Shown: positions 1 to 6,290, numbered from the stretch's first letter. The stretch is DNA of 9,045 nt from an uncultured bacterium (GCA_903884125.1 CAISDR010000131.1:1-9045), one strand, 5' to 3'. Made by a program: numbers and translations. Notes: generated by a model from the sequence alone, not told the origin.

Positions 1-408
1 ACCCTGACCACGGGCGCGGTGGTAGGCCAGCGCCATTTTCATCGCGGTATCAACCGATTCAGAGCCCGAATTGCAGAAGAAGATCTTATCCAGCCCCTCG
101 GGCAGAAGTGCACTGATCCGGCTGGCCAGTTCAAAAGATTTAGGATGTGATCGCTGAAAGCTGGATACAAAATCCAGTTCAAGCAATTGCTTATGTACGG
201 CATCTGCAATTTCCCGGCGCCCATGTCCGGCAGGCGATGTGAACAGACCTGAAGAGCCATCAAGCACCTTGTCGCCATTGGGTTTGTAGTAATAAACCCC
301 CTCGGCACGAACAAATAATTTTGGATCGACCTTGAAGTCGCGATTAGGTGTAAAGGGCAGCCAATGATTTTCCATATTAATGGCATCGGGAAGGGCGGCT
401 TTGTTCAA
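1..408 (-). CDS. omega-amino acid:pyruvate aminotransferase (class III, PLP), 5' part only
   Basis: PLP-dependent class III aminotransferase that moves the amino group of a beta/omega-amino acid or amine (for example beta-alanine) to pyruvate in the cytoplasm. Only the first 136 codons lie in the window; the gene continues beyond base 1, so the catalytic lysine is not visible. The N-terminus carries the family hallmark MENHWLPFTPNRDFK (residues 12-26), followed by VLDGSSGLF (48-56), AGHGRREIADAV (60-71) and the phosphate-binding loop NSGSESVDTAMK (113-124). The usual GLW is GLF here. I chose TTG at 408 because AAGGA lies 8 bases upstream (417-421 on plus) and no ATG precedes Met12 in frame; starting at Met12 would leave no clear ribosome site and lose the conserved PDAI residues. 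It is divergent from the amidohydrolase gene. The class III assignment is firm; the exact amino donor is unknown. Confidence 0.9.
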   Translation of the reverse strand, partial: MNKAALPDAINMENHWLPFTPNRDFKVDPKLFVRAEGVYYYKPNGDKVLDGSSGLFTSPAGHGRREIADAVHKQLLELDFVSSFQRSHPKSFELASRISALLPEGLDKIFFCNSGSESVDTAMKMALAYHRARGQG

Positions 409-416
409 GTCATTAT

Positions 417-421
417 TCCTT
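417..421 (-). promoter_or_regulatory. Ribosome-binding site AAGGA deciding the TTG start at 408
   Basis: AAGGA on the minus strand sits 8 bases before the TTG at 408. An ATG (413-411) lies between them but opens only a three-codon frame (ATG ACT TGA) overlapping the TTG. Confidence 0.6.
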
Positions 422-477
422 AGATCGGCCGCAGCACGAGTACGAAAGACGGCAATTGGCGCGTGTTAGCTTGTTCC

Positions 478-506
478 ATTCAAAAATCAACGGATTGAAC
501 TGTCAA
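478..506 (-). promoter_or_regulatory. Candidate sigma-70-type promoter of the aminotransferase gene
   Basis: On the minus strand a consensus -35 box TTGACA (plus 501-506) is followed after exactly 17 bases by TTGAAT (plus 478-483), four of six matches to TATAAT. Transcription would start near 470, giving a leader of about 60 bases before the TTG at 408. The 143-base divergent gap must also hold the promoter of the rightward amidohydrolase gene, for which I see no equally good boxes. Prediction by eye only. Confidence 0.5.
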
Positions 507-540
507 CATAAACCGCCCAAACTGGCAAAAATGTATCTTT

Positions 541-546
541 AGGGGG
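541..546 (+). promoter_or_regulatory. Ribosome-binding site AGGGGG deciding the TTG start at 552
   Basis: AGGGGG lies 5 bases before TTG 552. The frame is closed by TAG at 540-542 just upstream, and the next in-frame ATG (Met15, in ITMDAG) would cut into the first beta strand of the amidohydrolase fold, so TTG is the only sensible start. Confidence 0.65.
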
Positions 547-551
547 TCAAG

Positions 552-2186
552 TTGTCTGACACGATCTTATATAGGGCGAAAAAGATCATCACCATGGATG
601 CGGGCCGACCCCATGCAACCCATGTGCTGGTACGCAATGGCCGGTTTCTGGCGGTGGGGACCGCCGATGATCTGGCAGGATTTGGCAACGTTAAATCAGA
701 TGACAGGTTTGCTGACAGCATTCTGATGCCCGGATTTGTTGAAGGCCATACCCACATGGATTCCGGCAATATCTGGCAGATGGTCTATACCGGTACATTT
801 GAACGCACCGACCCGGATGGCCGACACTGGCCGGGGCTGTCTGATATGGATTCAGTCCTCGACCGCCTGGCCGCCCATCGCAGCAATGATCCGGAAACTG
901 TGCTTCTGGCCTGGGGCTTTGATCCGCTGCTTTTGGGGGTGTCACTGACGCGGGCCGATCTGGACAAGGTCAGTGATAGCCAGCCTATCGTCGTCTGGCA
1001 TGCCAGTGGTCATATCATCGTCGCCAATACGGTGGCTATGCAAAAGGCCAACATGTTTCCGCCCCGCATTGCCCATCCCGGCATCCCCTTGGGCGATGAT
1101 GGCCTGCCCATTGGTGAGTTGCGCGGAATTGAAACCATGGTCCCGACAGCTATGGCGCTGGGCATTCTGAACCGCTTCATGAGCAGGGATGGGTCAGGTG
1201 CCCGCCCGTTTTCGCGCATGTGTGTTCGGGCGGGTGTTACAACCGCAACCGATCTGGCGAATGCGATGACCGATCAGGCGCTCTCCAATCTTCTGGAAAT
1301 TACCGCCCGCGATGATTTTCCGATCCGACTGGTGCCAGCACTTATGGATGAACAATTGTCTGCGGAAGGACTGGTTGCAAAAGCCAGCTTGTTGAGGAGC
1401 CAATCGACCGAAAAGCTGCGCATGGGTGCAATCAAAATGATTGTTGACGGCTCGATCCAGGGTTTTACCGCGCGGCTTTTACCCCCCGGTTATTACAATG
1501 GTGCAGAAAAAGGGCTTTGGTATCTTGCCCCGGAACGCCTAGGGGATGTCTATACCCAGGCCATGGCCAGTGGCATTCAGGTCAATACACACACCAATGG
1601 AGATGAGGCAACCGACCTGGCGCTGCAGTGCCTGCAAAAGGCAGTTAATGCAAATCCGCCTTCGGATCACCGTTTTATTTTTCAGCACGCCCAACTGGCA
1701 AACCCTGATCAGTTCCGTCGGATGAAATCACTTGGGGCCTGTGTCAACCTGTTTGCCAATCATCTTTATTACTGGGGCGATGCTCATGTTGCCCATACTG
1801 TCGGGCCAGCTCGGGCGGCATTGATGAATAACTGCCGTGCGGCACTTGATGCGGGCGTGCCGCTGGCCATTCATTGCGATGAACCTGTAACACCTATGGC
1901 GCCGTTATTCACCGCGTGGTGTGCGGTCAACCGTCAGTCCGGTTCCGGCAAAGTGCTGGGTGCTGGTCAGCGTATTTCAGTCGGTGAAGCATTGCATGCT
2001 ATCACGCTGGGTGCTGCCCATACCATGAAACTGGAAAATGAAATCGGATCGATCGCACCGGGCAAATTTGCCGATATGGCCGTGCTGGATAGCGATCCAC
2101 TTGCTGTTCCACCATTTGACCTGCGTCATATCAAAGTTCAGGGCACGATGCTGGGCGGCATGTTTTTTGATGCCCGAACGATCTAA
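552..2186 (+). CDS. YtcJ/NfdA-type metal-dependent amidohydrolase (amidohydrolase family 3)
   Basis: Cytoplasmic hydrolase of the amidohydrolase superfamily, 544 residues, the usual length of the YtcJ group that includes N-substituted formamide deformylase. Visible features in order: N-terminal beta-sandwich strand with AKKIITMD (9-16); metal motif HxH in GFVEGHTHMD (His66, His68); the lysine strand GAIKMIVDGS (Lys295); His347 in NTHTNGDEA; His379 in FQHAQ; the catalytic aspartate region IHCDEPVTP (Asp443), where the family usually has HSDxP; and the C-terminal IGSIAPGKFADMAVLDSDP (498-516), which closes the beta-sandwich. All metal and catalytic positions appear intact and there is no signal peptide. 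The stop codon overlaps the ATG of the CobW gene (TAATG), so translation is probably coupled. It is divergent from an omega-aminotransferase. The substrate is unknown; an N-acyl amine or amide fits the neighbours but is inference. The superfamily call is very secure. Confidence 0.93.
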   Translation: MSDTILYRAKKIITMDAGRPHATHVLVRNGRFLAVGTADDLAGFGNVKSDDRFADSILMPGFVEGHTHMDSGNIWQMVYTGTFERTDPDGRHWPGLSDMDSVLDRLAAHRSNDPETVLLAWGFDPLLLGVSLTRADLDKVSDSQPIVVWHASGHIIVANTVAMQKANMFPPRIAHPGIPLGDDGLPIGELRGIETMVPTAMALGILNRFMSRDGSGARPFSRMCVRAGVTTATDLANAMTDQALSNLLEITARDDFPIRLVPALMDEQLSAEGLVAKASLLRSQSTEKLRMGAIKMIVDGSIQGFTARLLPPGYYNGAEKGLWYLAPERLGDVYTQAMASGIQVNTHTNGDEATDLALQCLQKAVNANPPSDHRFIFQHAQLANPDQFRRMKSLGACVNLFANHLYYWGDAHVAHTVGPARAALMNNCRAALDAGVPLAIHCDEPVTPMAPLFTAWCAVNRQSGSGKVLGAGQRISVGEALHAITLGAAHTMKLENEIGSIAPGKFADMAVLDSDPLAVPPFDLRHIKVQGTMLGGMFFDARTI

Positions 2187-3151
2187 TGGCAATTGGCCAG
2201 ATGCCATCGTTGCCGGTAACCGTTCTAGCCGGATTTCTGGGAGCGGGTAAAACCACGCTGCTCAATCATTTCCTGAAGACCGCCAGGGGCCGACGGCTGG
2301 GTGTGATCGTCAATGATTTCGGGCGGATCAATATTGATGTGGACCTGATCGAAACAGCCAACGAGCGTATCATCCAATTATCCGGCGGGTGCGTCTGCTG
2401 TCGTATGGATGGCAATTTTGCGTCCGCGCTGATGGAACTTCGTGATCGCGGCATCAAGCTGGATCATGTGCTGGTCGAAGCTAGCGGGGTCGCATTGCCC
2501 GGACCAATTGCGCGCGCGGTTCCCCTGATTGAAGGTTTTCATACAGCGATGGTTATAACCATCGTTGATATCGAGACGATCAGCGCCCGACTTACGGATC
2601 GCTTTATGGGCGATCTGGTCGGAAGTCAGTGCGCCAGCGCTCAAGTGATTATCGCCAACAAGTCCGACCTTATTGGTGACACCCTGCGAAAATTGATTAT
2701 CGATCAACTGACCCAAAGTTTCGAAAAAGCCATGATCCTCTCAACGACGGCGGGGCAGGTTGACGCCAGTATTCTCGATCTGGATATAGCAGGACTGAAT
2801 ATTACTGATACTTCTGCCTGGTCACCTCCAATTTCTGCCGATGCGCTTTTTACCAGCTGGATCTGGTCGTGTACTGATCCAATCCACGTTGAACGGCTTG
2901 GCAATGCCCTTGCCGAAACCGGCCATGGTCTCTTGCGGGTAAAAGGCTTTATGCAGGACATACGCCTTGGTCCCGTGCTGCTTCAGATTGTGGGCCGGCA
3001 TGTCCAGATTGCGACCCTAAATTCGCCGTTGTCGGGCAACGGCGACCAGATTTCATATAACCGATTGATTTGTATCGCAGAAAAGTCAGTCAAAGACCTT
3101 GGCCATTGGGCCGAGCTAGAAAAGCGATTTGGGCTTGTCAGGTCATTGTGA
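2186..3151 (+). CDS. CobW/COG0523-family GTPase (P47K-type metallochaperone)
   Basis: G3E-family P-loop GTPase, 321 residues, cytoplasmic. COG0523 proteins bind a metal at a CxCC site and use GTP hydrolysis to deliver it to, or activate, metalloenzymes (CobW in cobalamin synthesis, P47K-type nitrile hydratase activators, ZNG/YeiR zinc proteins). Seen here: Walker A GFLGAGKT (16-23), switch region VNDFGRINID (42-51), the metal motif GGCVCC (67-72), EASGVALP (98-105; usual form ExSGxAxP), and base-specificity motif NKSD (158-161). The CobW C-terminal domain starts near 222 (SWIWSCTDP) and runs to about 290. There is no histidine-rich loop. The ATG shares one base with the amidohydrolase stop, and I see no separate ribosome site of note, so it is likely made by translational coupling. 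A role in metallating the neighbouring amidohydrolase is inference from this pairing. The family call is firm. Confidence 0.93.
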   Translation: MAIGQMPSLPVTVLAGFLGAGKTTLLNHFLKTARGRRLGVIVNDFGRINIDVDLIETANERIIQLSGGCVCCRMDGNFASALMELRDRGIKLDHVLVEASGVALPGPIARAVPLIEGFHTAMVITIVDIETISARLTDRFMGDLVGSQCASAQVIIANKSDLIGDTLRKLIIDQLTQSFEKAMILSTTAGQVDASILDLDIAGLNITDTSAWSPPISADALFTSWIWSCTDPIHVERLGNALAETGHGLLRVKGFMQDIRLGPVLLQIVGRHVQIATLNSPLSGNGDQISYNRLICIAEKSVKDLGHWAELEKRFGLVRSL

Positions 3152-3185
3152 CCAGTAATGGCTACCGGCAATTTAACTGAATTAA

Positions 3186-3220
3186 GTGTGATTTTATCAA
3201 TACACCTTCGATTTTGTTGT
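3186..3220 (+). terminator. Weak hairpin followed by T-rich tract after the CobW gene
   Basis: GTGT-GAT (3186-3192) can pair with ATC (3196-3198) and, after an AAT bulge, ACAC (3202-3205). The following stretch is T-rich (3211-3224). The stem is short and bulged, so it is a poor rho-independent terminator at best. It is the only candidate end signal I see between the CobW and TetR genes. Confidence 0.2.
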
Positions 3221-3246
3221 TTTTGCATCAAATGAAGGCGTATCAT
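3217..3246 (+). promoter_or_regulatory. Candidate promoter of the TetR-family gene
   Basis: TTGTTT (3217-3222) and TATCAT (3241-3246, five of six matches to TATAAT) are separated by 18 bases. The start of transcription would fall near 3253, inside the inverted repeat at 3247-3279. Prediction by eye; the -35 box matches only in its TTG. Confidence 0.35.
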
Positions 3247-3279
3247 TCCCCAAATATTTATCTGAATATTTTCAGGGGA
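3247..3279. repeat. Inverted repeat / hairpin covering the TetR gene's ribosome-binding site
   Basis: TCCCC-AAATATT (3247-3258) is complementary to AATATTT (3265-3271) and GGGGA (3275-3279), with a 6-base loop and a 3-base bulge (TCA), giving 12 pairs. The right arm contains the Shine-Dalgarno sequence AGGGGA (3274-3279). Inside it a second symmetric element, CTGAA-TATT-TTCAG (3262-3275), has the size of a TetR-family operator half-site pair. As DNA it could be the regulator's own operator; as RNA it could mask the ribosome site. Pairing is seen directly; function is inference. Confidence 0.5.
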
Positions 3280-3288
3280 TTCTGCAAT

Positions 3289-4026
3289 ATGCCCGTTGAA
3301 AAGCGAGTAAAATCAAAGTCAAGTGCAGGAAATCGCCCGGGAAACAATGAAAAGCCGGCACGAAAATCTGTCAAAACCAAGAAAATATCTTTAGAGTCGG
3401 ACAAAGCCCGGCCAATCAACCTGAAACTCCGCCGCAGACCATTGCGCCAGCGCGGACAGGCTACTTTTGAATCCATTCTGGATGCTACGGCCATTCTGCT
3501 CGAGCAGCTTGGTCACGAAGCAGTCAACACCAATAATATTGCCGAGGCAGCGAATATAATTATTGCTTCGTTGTATCAGTATTTTTCGAACAAGCAGGCG
3601 ATACTCGTCGCTCTATATGATCGCCATACACTTCCGCGGGTTGAATCTGCAGCCGGGATGCTGGCGCTTTTGAAAACCCAGGCGGACTGGCGCGCGTTGG
3701 TTGGGGCTGCAATTGATGATGCTGCAAAAAGACGTCGCAACCAGCGCGGTCTTGTCGGTTTACGGCTTGCACTCAAATCCTCGCCAGCATTGCAGATCTA
3801 TGAACGCCTGACTGACGAACCATTGATCAAGGCAGTTTCAGAGGCATTGGTTGTGCGTGCCGGATTACCTATGAAGCGGGCAAAACTGATAGCCCGGCTG
3901 GCGGTTGAAATGGCAACGCTGCACCTTGATATCTGGTCGATCGAAGGTCGGTTTCGTAATACAAAAATCATCGACGAAGCAAAAACGGCAGTCACTGCCT
4001 ATCTCGCAATTTACTTGGATGCCTAA
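3289..4026 (+). CDS. TetR/AcrR-family transcriptional regulator with basic N-terminal tail
   Basis: DNA-binding one-component regulator, 245 residues, expected to be a dimer that releases DNA on binding a small ligand. The TetR_N domain spans about 57-103: helix 1 TFESILDATAILLEQLG, then NTNNIAEAANIIIASLYQYFSNK with the family signature LYQYF-x-NK (95-102), although the usual GVS turn is NII here. The C-terminal ligand domain (105-245) is not recognisable by eye, as is normal. The first 56 residues are an unusual extra tail rich in Lys, Arg, Ser and Pro (KSVKTKK, KLRRRPLRQR), likely disordered. I chose ATG 3289 because AGGGGA lies 9 bases upstream; an upstream TTG at 3214 is in frame but has no ribosome site. 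It lies between the CobW and MFS genes on the same strand and most likely controls the cluster and itself. The family is firm; the targets are inferred. Confidence 0.9.
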   Translation: MPVEKRVKSKSSAGNRPGNNEKPARKSVKTKKISLESDKARPINLKLRRRPLRQRGQATFESILDATAILLEQLGHEAVNTNNIAEAANIIIASLYQYFSNKQAILVALYDRHTLPRVESAAGMLALLKTQADWRALVGAAIDDAAKRRRNQRGLVGLRLALKSSPALQIYERLTDEPLIKAVSEALVVRAGLPMKRAKLIARLAVEMATLHLDIWSIEGRFRNTKIIDEAKTAVTAYLAIYLDA

Positions 4027-4144
4027 AGTTTGCTAGCGTCAGCCCGACCAAAGACATTGTGATTATTCCGGATCAGAATGTGTGCTGGTCTGGGATCATG
4101 TTTCCGCGCAAGCTCGCGTGCATTTGTCCCGTATCGTTATGGAT

Positions 4145-4150
4145 GGGGAG
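4145..4150 (+). promoter_or_regulatory. Ribosome-binding site GGGGAG deciding the GTG start at 4159
   Basis: GGGGAG lies 8 bases before GTG 4159, and only 2 bases before the alternative GTG at 4153. An in-frame ATG at 4078 would add 27 residues that do not look like MFS sequence and lacks a ribosome site. Confidence 0.55.
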
Positions 4151-4158
4151 AAGTGCGC

Positions 4159-5418
4159 GTGCCCAATTTCAGGATATTCCCCGGCTGGTTTGTCGTGATT
4201 GGGGCAGGCGCAGGCATTGCATTCGGCTCGGTGGTTTTTCTTGGCACCGGCTTTGCCCTTATTGCAGGTGCTATGGCGCAAAGCTTTGGCTGGAACCAGG
4301 TCGAGGTTGTCCAGGCGGCAACAATATTTCTGGCGATGATCACGCTCAGCTGGCCTATCAATGGCTGGCTGCTTGACCGATACGGGGCAAGATCCATTGC
4401 CATGGGTTCGATCTTCCTTTTTGCCTGTGGATTGATGGGCCTGTCATTAGTCGGGAATTTGAGCGAATTTTATTTCGCATTTGGTCTGATTGGACTGATC
4501 TCTGGATCTACGAATGCCATTTCCTACGCGCGCGCGATTTCACTCTGGTTTGACCGGCGTCGGGGATTGGCATTGGGGCTTGCAACATCACTGCAAGGTG
4601 TGGGTGCTGCTATTTTACCCTTGGTATTGGCTTGGGCTATTGCCTGGGATGGATGGCAGACCGGGTTGCGAATGCTGGCGATAGTCCAGCTGCTGTTTTG
4701 CCTGCCGCTGGTCGCCTGGCTGGTAAGGGATGATCCCAAACAGGTTGGCCTGATGCCCGACGGTGGCATGCAGGCTACCGGTGTTGAGGCACAAAACCTG
4801 CCCGATGTCTCAGGCATGCAGATTGGCGAGGTGGTAAAAAGTCTCCTGTTCTGGCAATTGGCTATCTGCTTTTTGCTGGGGGGCGCAACATTCTACGCCA
4901 TAAGTACCAATCTTGCTTATATCGTGCGTACGGCCACGGACGGTGATCCCGTGCGCATGTCGCGGCTGCTCGCCATTGGCGGCTTTGCAGTCGTTTTCGG
5001 ACGGTTCATTTTCGGGTATCTGCTTGACGTGATGAATCCGGCTTTGGTGGCGGTTACCCTGTTCAGCATGTGCATGGTTTTTCTTGCACTTGATGCGTGG
5101 GGACAAAACTATGAAATGCTGCTTATTGCAGCCTTCATCAGCGGTCTGGTGGGGGGTGGTGAAAGCGATCTTATGCCCTATCTGGCCGGTAGAGCCTTTG
5201 GTCAGCGGTCGCTTTCCAAAGTGCTAGGGCTATTTTTCTTGGCGTTTTTTATGGGCGCTGCAATTGGACCCATTTCTTTTGCCCAGGCATCGCAGGCATT
5301 TGGGGGTACAACAACGCCACTATTATTTTTATGTGCAATGCAGCTTGTGCCGATAACAATTTTTGTCCGGCTGGCATCGCGTCACGAATTCCGCCCAGAC
5401 AGATTGAAGTACATTTGA
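4159..5418 (+). CDS. MFS transporter, monocarboxylate / oxalate-formate antiporter-like
   Basis: Inner-membrane major facilitator of 419 residues from the GTG at 4159, with about 12 hydrophobic segments: the first at 9-30 (GWFVVIGAGAGIAFG), a central cytoplasmic loop near 190-222, and the last near 388-406. Motif A appears as GWLLDRYGAR (69-78) between helices 2 and 3. The stretch WFDRRRGLALGLATSLQGVG (130-149), the post-helix-6 VRDDPKQVGLMPDGG (189-203) and GGESDLMPYL (342-351) followed by RAFG and GLFFLAFFMGAAIGP are typical of MFS proteins that carry small carboxylates and related anions. It lies 132 bases after the TetR gene and ends 20 bases from the convergent solute-binding-protein gene. 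It probably imports or exports the substrate or product of the amidohydrolase/aminotransferase genes; that link rests on position. Starting at ATG 4078 would give 446 residues. Confidence 0.9.
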   Translation: MPNFRIFPGWFVVIGAGAGIAFGSVVFLGTGFALIAGAMAQSFGWNQVEVVQAATIFLAMITLSWPINGWLLDRYGARSIAMGSIFLFACGLMGLSLVGNLSEFYFAFGLIGLISGSTNAISYARAISLWFDRRRGLALGLATSLQGVGAAILPLVLAWAIAWDGWQTGLRMLAIVQLLFCLPLVAWLVRDDPKQVGLMPDGGMQATGVEAQNLPDVSGMQIGEVVKSLLFWQLAICFLLGGATFYAISTNLAYIVRTATDGDPVRMSRLLAIGGFAVVFGRFIFGYLLDVMNPALVAVTLFSMCMVFLALDAWGQNYEMLLIAAFISGLVGGGESDLMPYLAGRAFGQRSLSKVLGLFFLAFFMGAAIGPISFAQASQAFGGTTTPLLFLCAMQLVPITIFVRLASRHEFRPDRLKYI

Positions 5419-5438
5419 CGGCGGCATTCACGGGCAAC

Positions 5439-6176
5439 TCAGTTCCGGGCTGGCCCCTGATATGGGTAGTTTTGGGCAACTTCCGCTTCAACATTTGCGA
5501 TCATTGTTTCCAACTCGCCTGATGATTCAAGCTCCGTGATGCATCGTCTCAGACGCTGGTTCACATCAGGCGCCTTTGGCCCAAGAGCATGGAAGATTTT
5601 GACGTCCTCAAGTATGGCAATAAGAACAATATTGTGCAGTCCCAGGCTGCGGATCATAGCCTGACCATTAAAAACGCTGTCCACAACCAGGTCGACCCGT
5701 TCCTCATTCAGCAGCGCGTACATATCCCTCGGGTTATTTAACAGGTGCACATTCGCGCTTTTTGCAAATCCCGGTAGCGGGTAATTCATGCCCCTGATTG
5801 CGCCAATTCGATAGGCACTCATTTCATTGGTGCCTCGAATACCGGTTCCAGTGCGGGCGAATAAACCTACGGCGAAATGATAAAAGGCAGGTGTGATCTG
5901 CATCAGGCCCGGATTTTCGGCAAAGTATTTTTGTGGTCTGCCCACTTCGCCGTCTATTTCACCTGCCAGTATCTGCACATTTGCGCGCAGCGGTGGAATA
6001 TCCACGGTTGAAAATTTCAGTCCTGCTCGATCATAGATCTTTTGCAGTAGTTTTGTCTCAACCAATTGTTCGACAGCCAACGGCGCGCGGGCCAGTTGCA
6101 TTTCTCCAGAACGCGCAGGTGTTGACCATGACCATGACCAGCACGAAAACGCAATCAAGATAAGCATACCGTACAT
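5439..6176 (-). CDS. Periplasmic solute-binding-like protein (family 3 / PBPb-like)
   Basis: Exported protein of 245 residues resembling bacterial extracellular solute-binding proteins of the amino-acid type. The N-terminus is hydrophobic (MLILIAF, 4-10) followed by a Trp-Ser repeat and STPARSG, consistent with a Sec signal peptide or anchor, though it lacks the usual basic start and a clean AxA site; AFSC (9-12) is not a good lipobox. The mature part starts ARAPLAVEQLVETKLLQKIY and contains AGEIDGEVGRP (71-81), AYRIGAIRGMNYPLPG (121-136) and ERVDLVVDSV (159-168), the pattern of PBPb folds. The ATG at 6176 is directly preceded by an in-frame TAA. No permease or ATPase gene is nearby, so it may be a sensor or accessory rather than part of an ABC importer. 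It is convergent with the MFS gene and divergent from the usher-like gene. The ligand is unknown. Confidence 0.8.
   Translation of the reverse strand: MYGMLILIAFSCWSWSWSTPARSGEMQLARAPLAVEQLVETKLLQKIYDRAGLKFSTVDIPPLRANVQILAGEIDGEVGRPQKYFAENPGLMQITPAFYHFAVGLFARTGTGIRGTNEMSAYRIGAIRGMNYPLPGFAKSANVHLLNNPRDMYALLNEERVDLVVDSVFNGQAMIRSLGLHNIVLIAILEDVKIFHALGPKAPDVNQRLRRCITELESSGELETMIANVEAEVAQNYPYQGPARN
6123..6141. repeat. Three-copy hexamer repeat encoding a Trp-Ser run
   Basis: Three tandem near-complete copies of GACCAT (6124-6140) encode Trp-Ser-Trp-Ser-Trp-Ser on the minus strand in the signal region of the solute-binding-like protein. Copy changes would keep the frame and only change the length of the hydrophobic region. 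Confidence 0.6.
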
Positions 6177-6243
6177 TTACTGCCGAACCTTTACGCAACT
6201 TGCACTTTACCGCCCGGCGCTGCCGGAATGGGACGCTGGTGAA

Positions 6244-6272
6244 ATAATCGACTAGTTGTTCAAAAAGAACAA
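6244..6272 (-). promoter_or_regulatory. Candidate promoter of the solute-binding-like gene
   Basis: On the minus strand TTGTTC (plus 6267-6272) is followed after exactly 17 bases by GATTAT (plus 6244-6249), four of six matches to TATAAT. Transcription would begin near 6237, about 60 bases before the ATG. The -35 box is one arm of the inverted repeat at 6256-6272. Prediction by eye. Confidence 0.4.
6256..6272. promoter_or_regulatory. Operator-like perfect inverted repeat TTGTTC-N5-GAACAA
   Basis: Six-base arms TTGTTC (6256-6261) and GAACAA (6267-6272) surround AAAAA. The repeat overlaps the likely -35 box of the leftward gene and lies just upstream of a TATAAT box pointing right, the place expected for a regulator binding both divergent promoters. 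Symmetry is seen directly; the regulator is unknown. Confidence 0.45.
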
Positions 6273-6284
6273 GTGATTGTTTTT

Positions 6285-6290
6285 TATAAT
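6285..6290 (+). promoter_or_regulatory. Perfect -10 box TATAAT upstream of the usher-like gene
   Basis: TATAAT matches the consensus exactly, but no good -35 box lies 16-18 bases upstream (only A-rich sequence there). The inverted repeat occupies that position, so activation by a bound regulator is possible. Transcription from here would give a leader of about 210 bases. Confidence 0.35.

Noticed and set aside
39..386. 115-codon minus-strand frame at the left edge
   Set aside because: The aminotransferase motifs (MENHWLPF, NSGSESVDT) are read in a different minus-strand frame that is open from 408 to the edge.
2378..2716. 112-codon antisense frame in the CobW gene
   Set aside because: The plus strand carries all the G3E GTPase motifs here; the antisense product shows no recognisable motif.
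3214..3288. Upstream extension of the TetR protein from TTG 3214
   Set aside because: No Shine-Dalgarno sequence, and it would read through the likely promoter and the inverted repeat; ATG 3289 has AGGGGA 9 bases upstream.
4078..4158. Upstream extension of the MFS protein from ATG 4078
   Set aside because: The extra 27 residues are not typical of an MFS N-terminus and there is no ribosome site; GTG 4159 with GGGGAG directly precedes PNFRIFPGWF.
5419..5438. Bidirectional terminator between the convergent MFS and solute-binding-protein genes
   Set aside because: The gap is only 20 bases and shows neither a hairpin nor a T tract.
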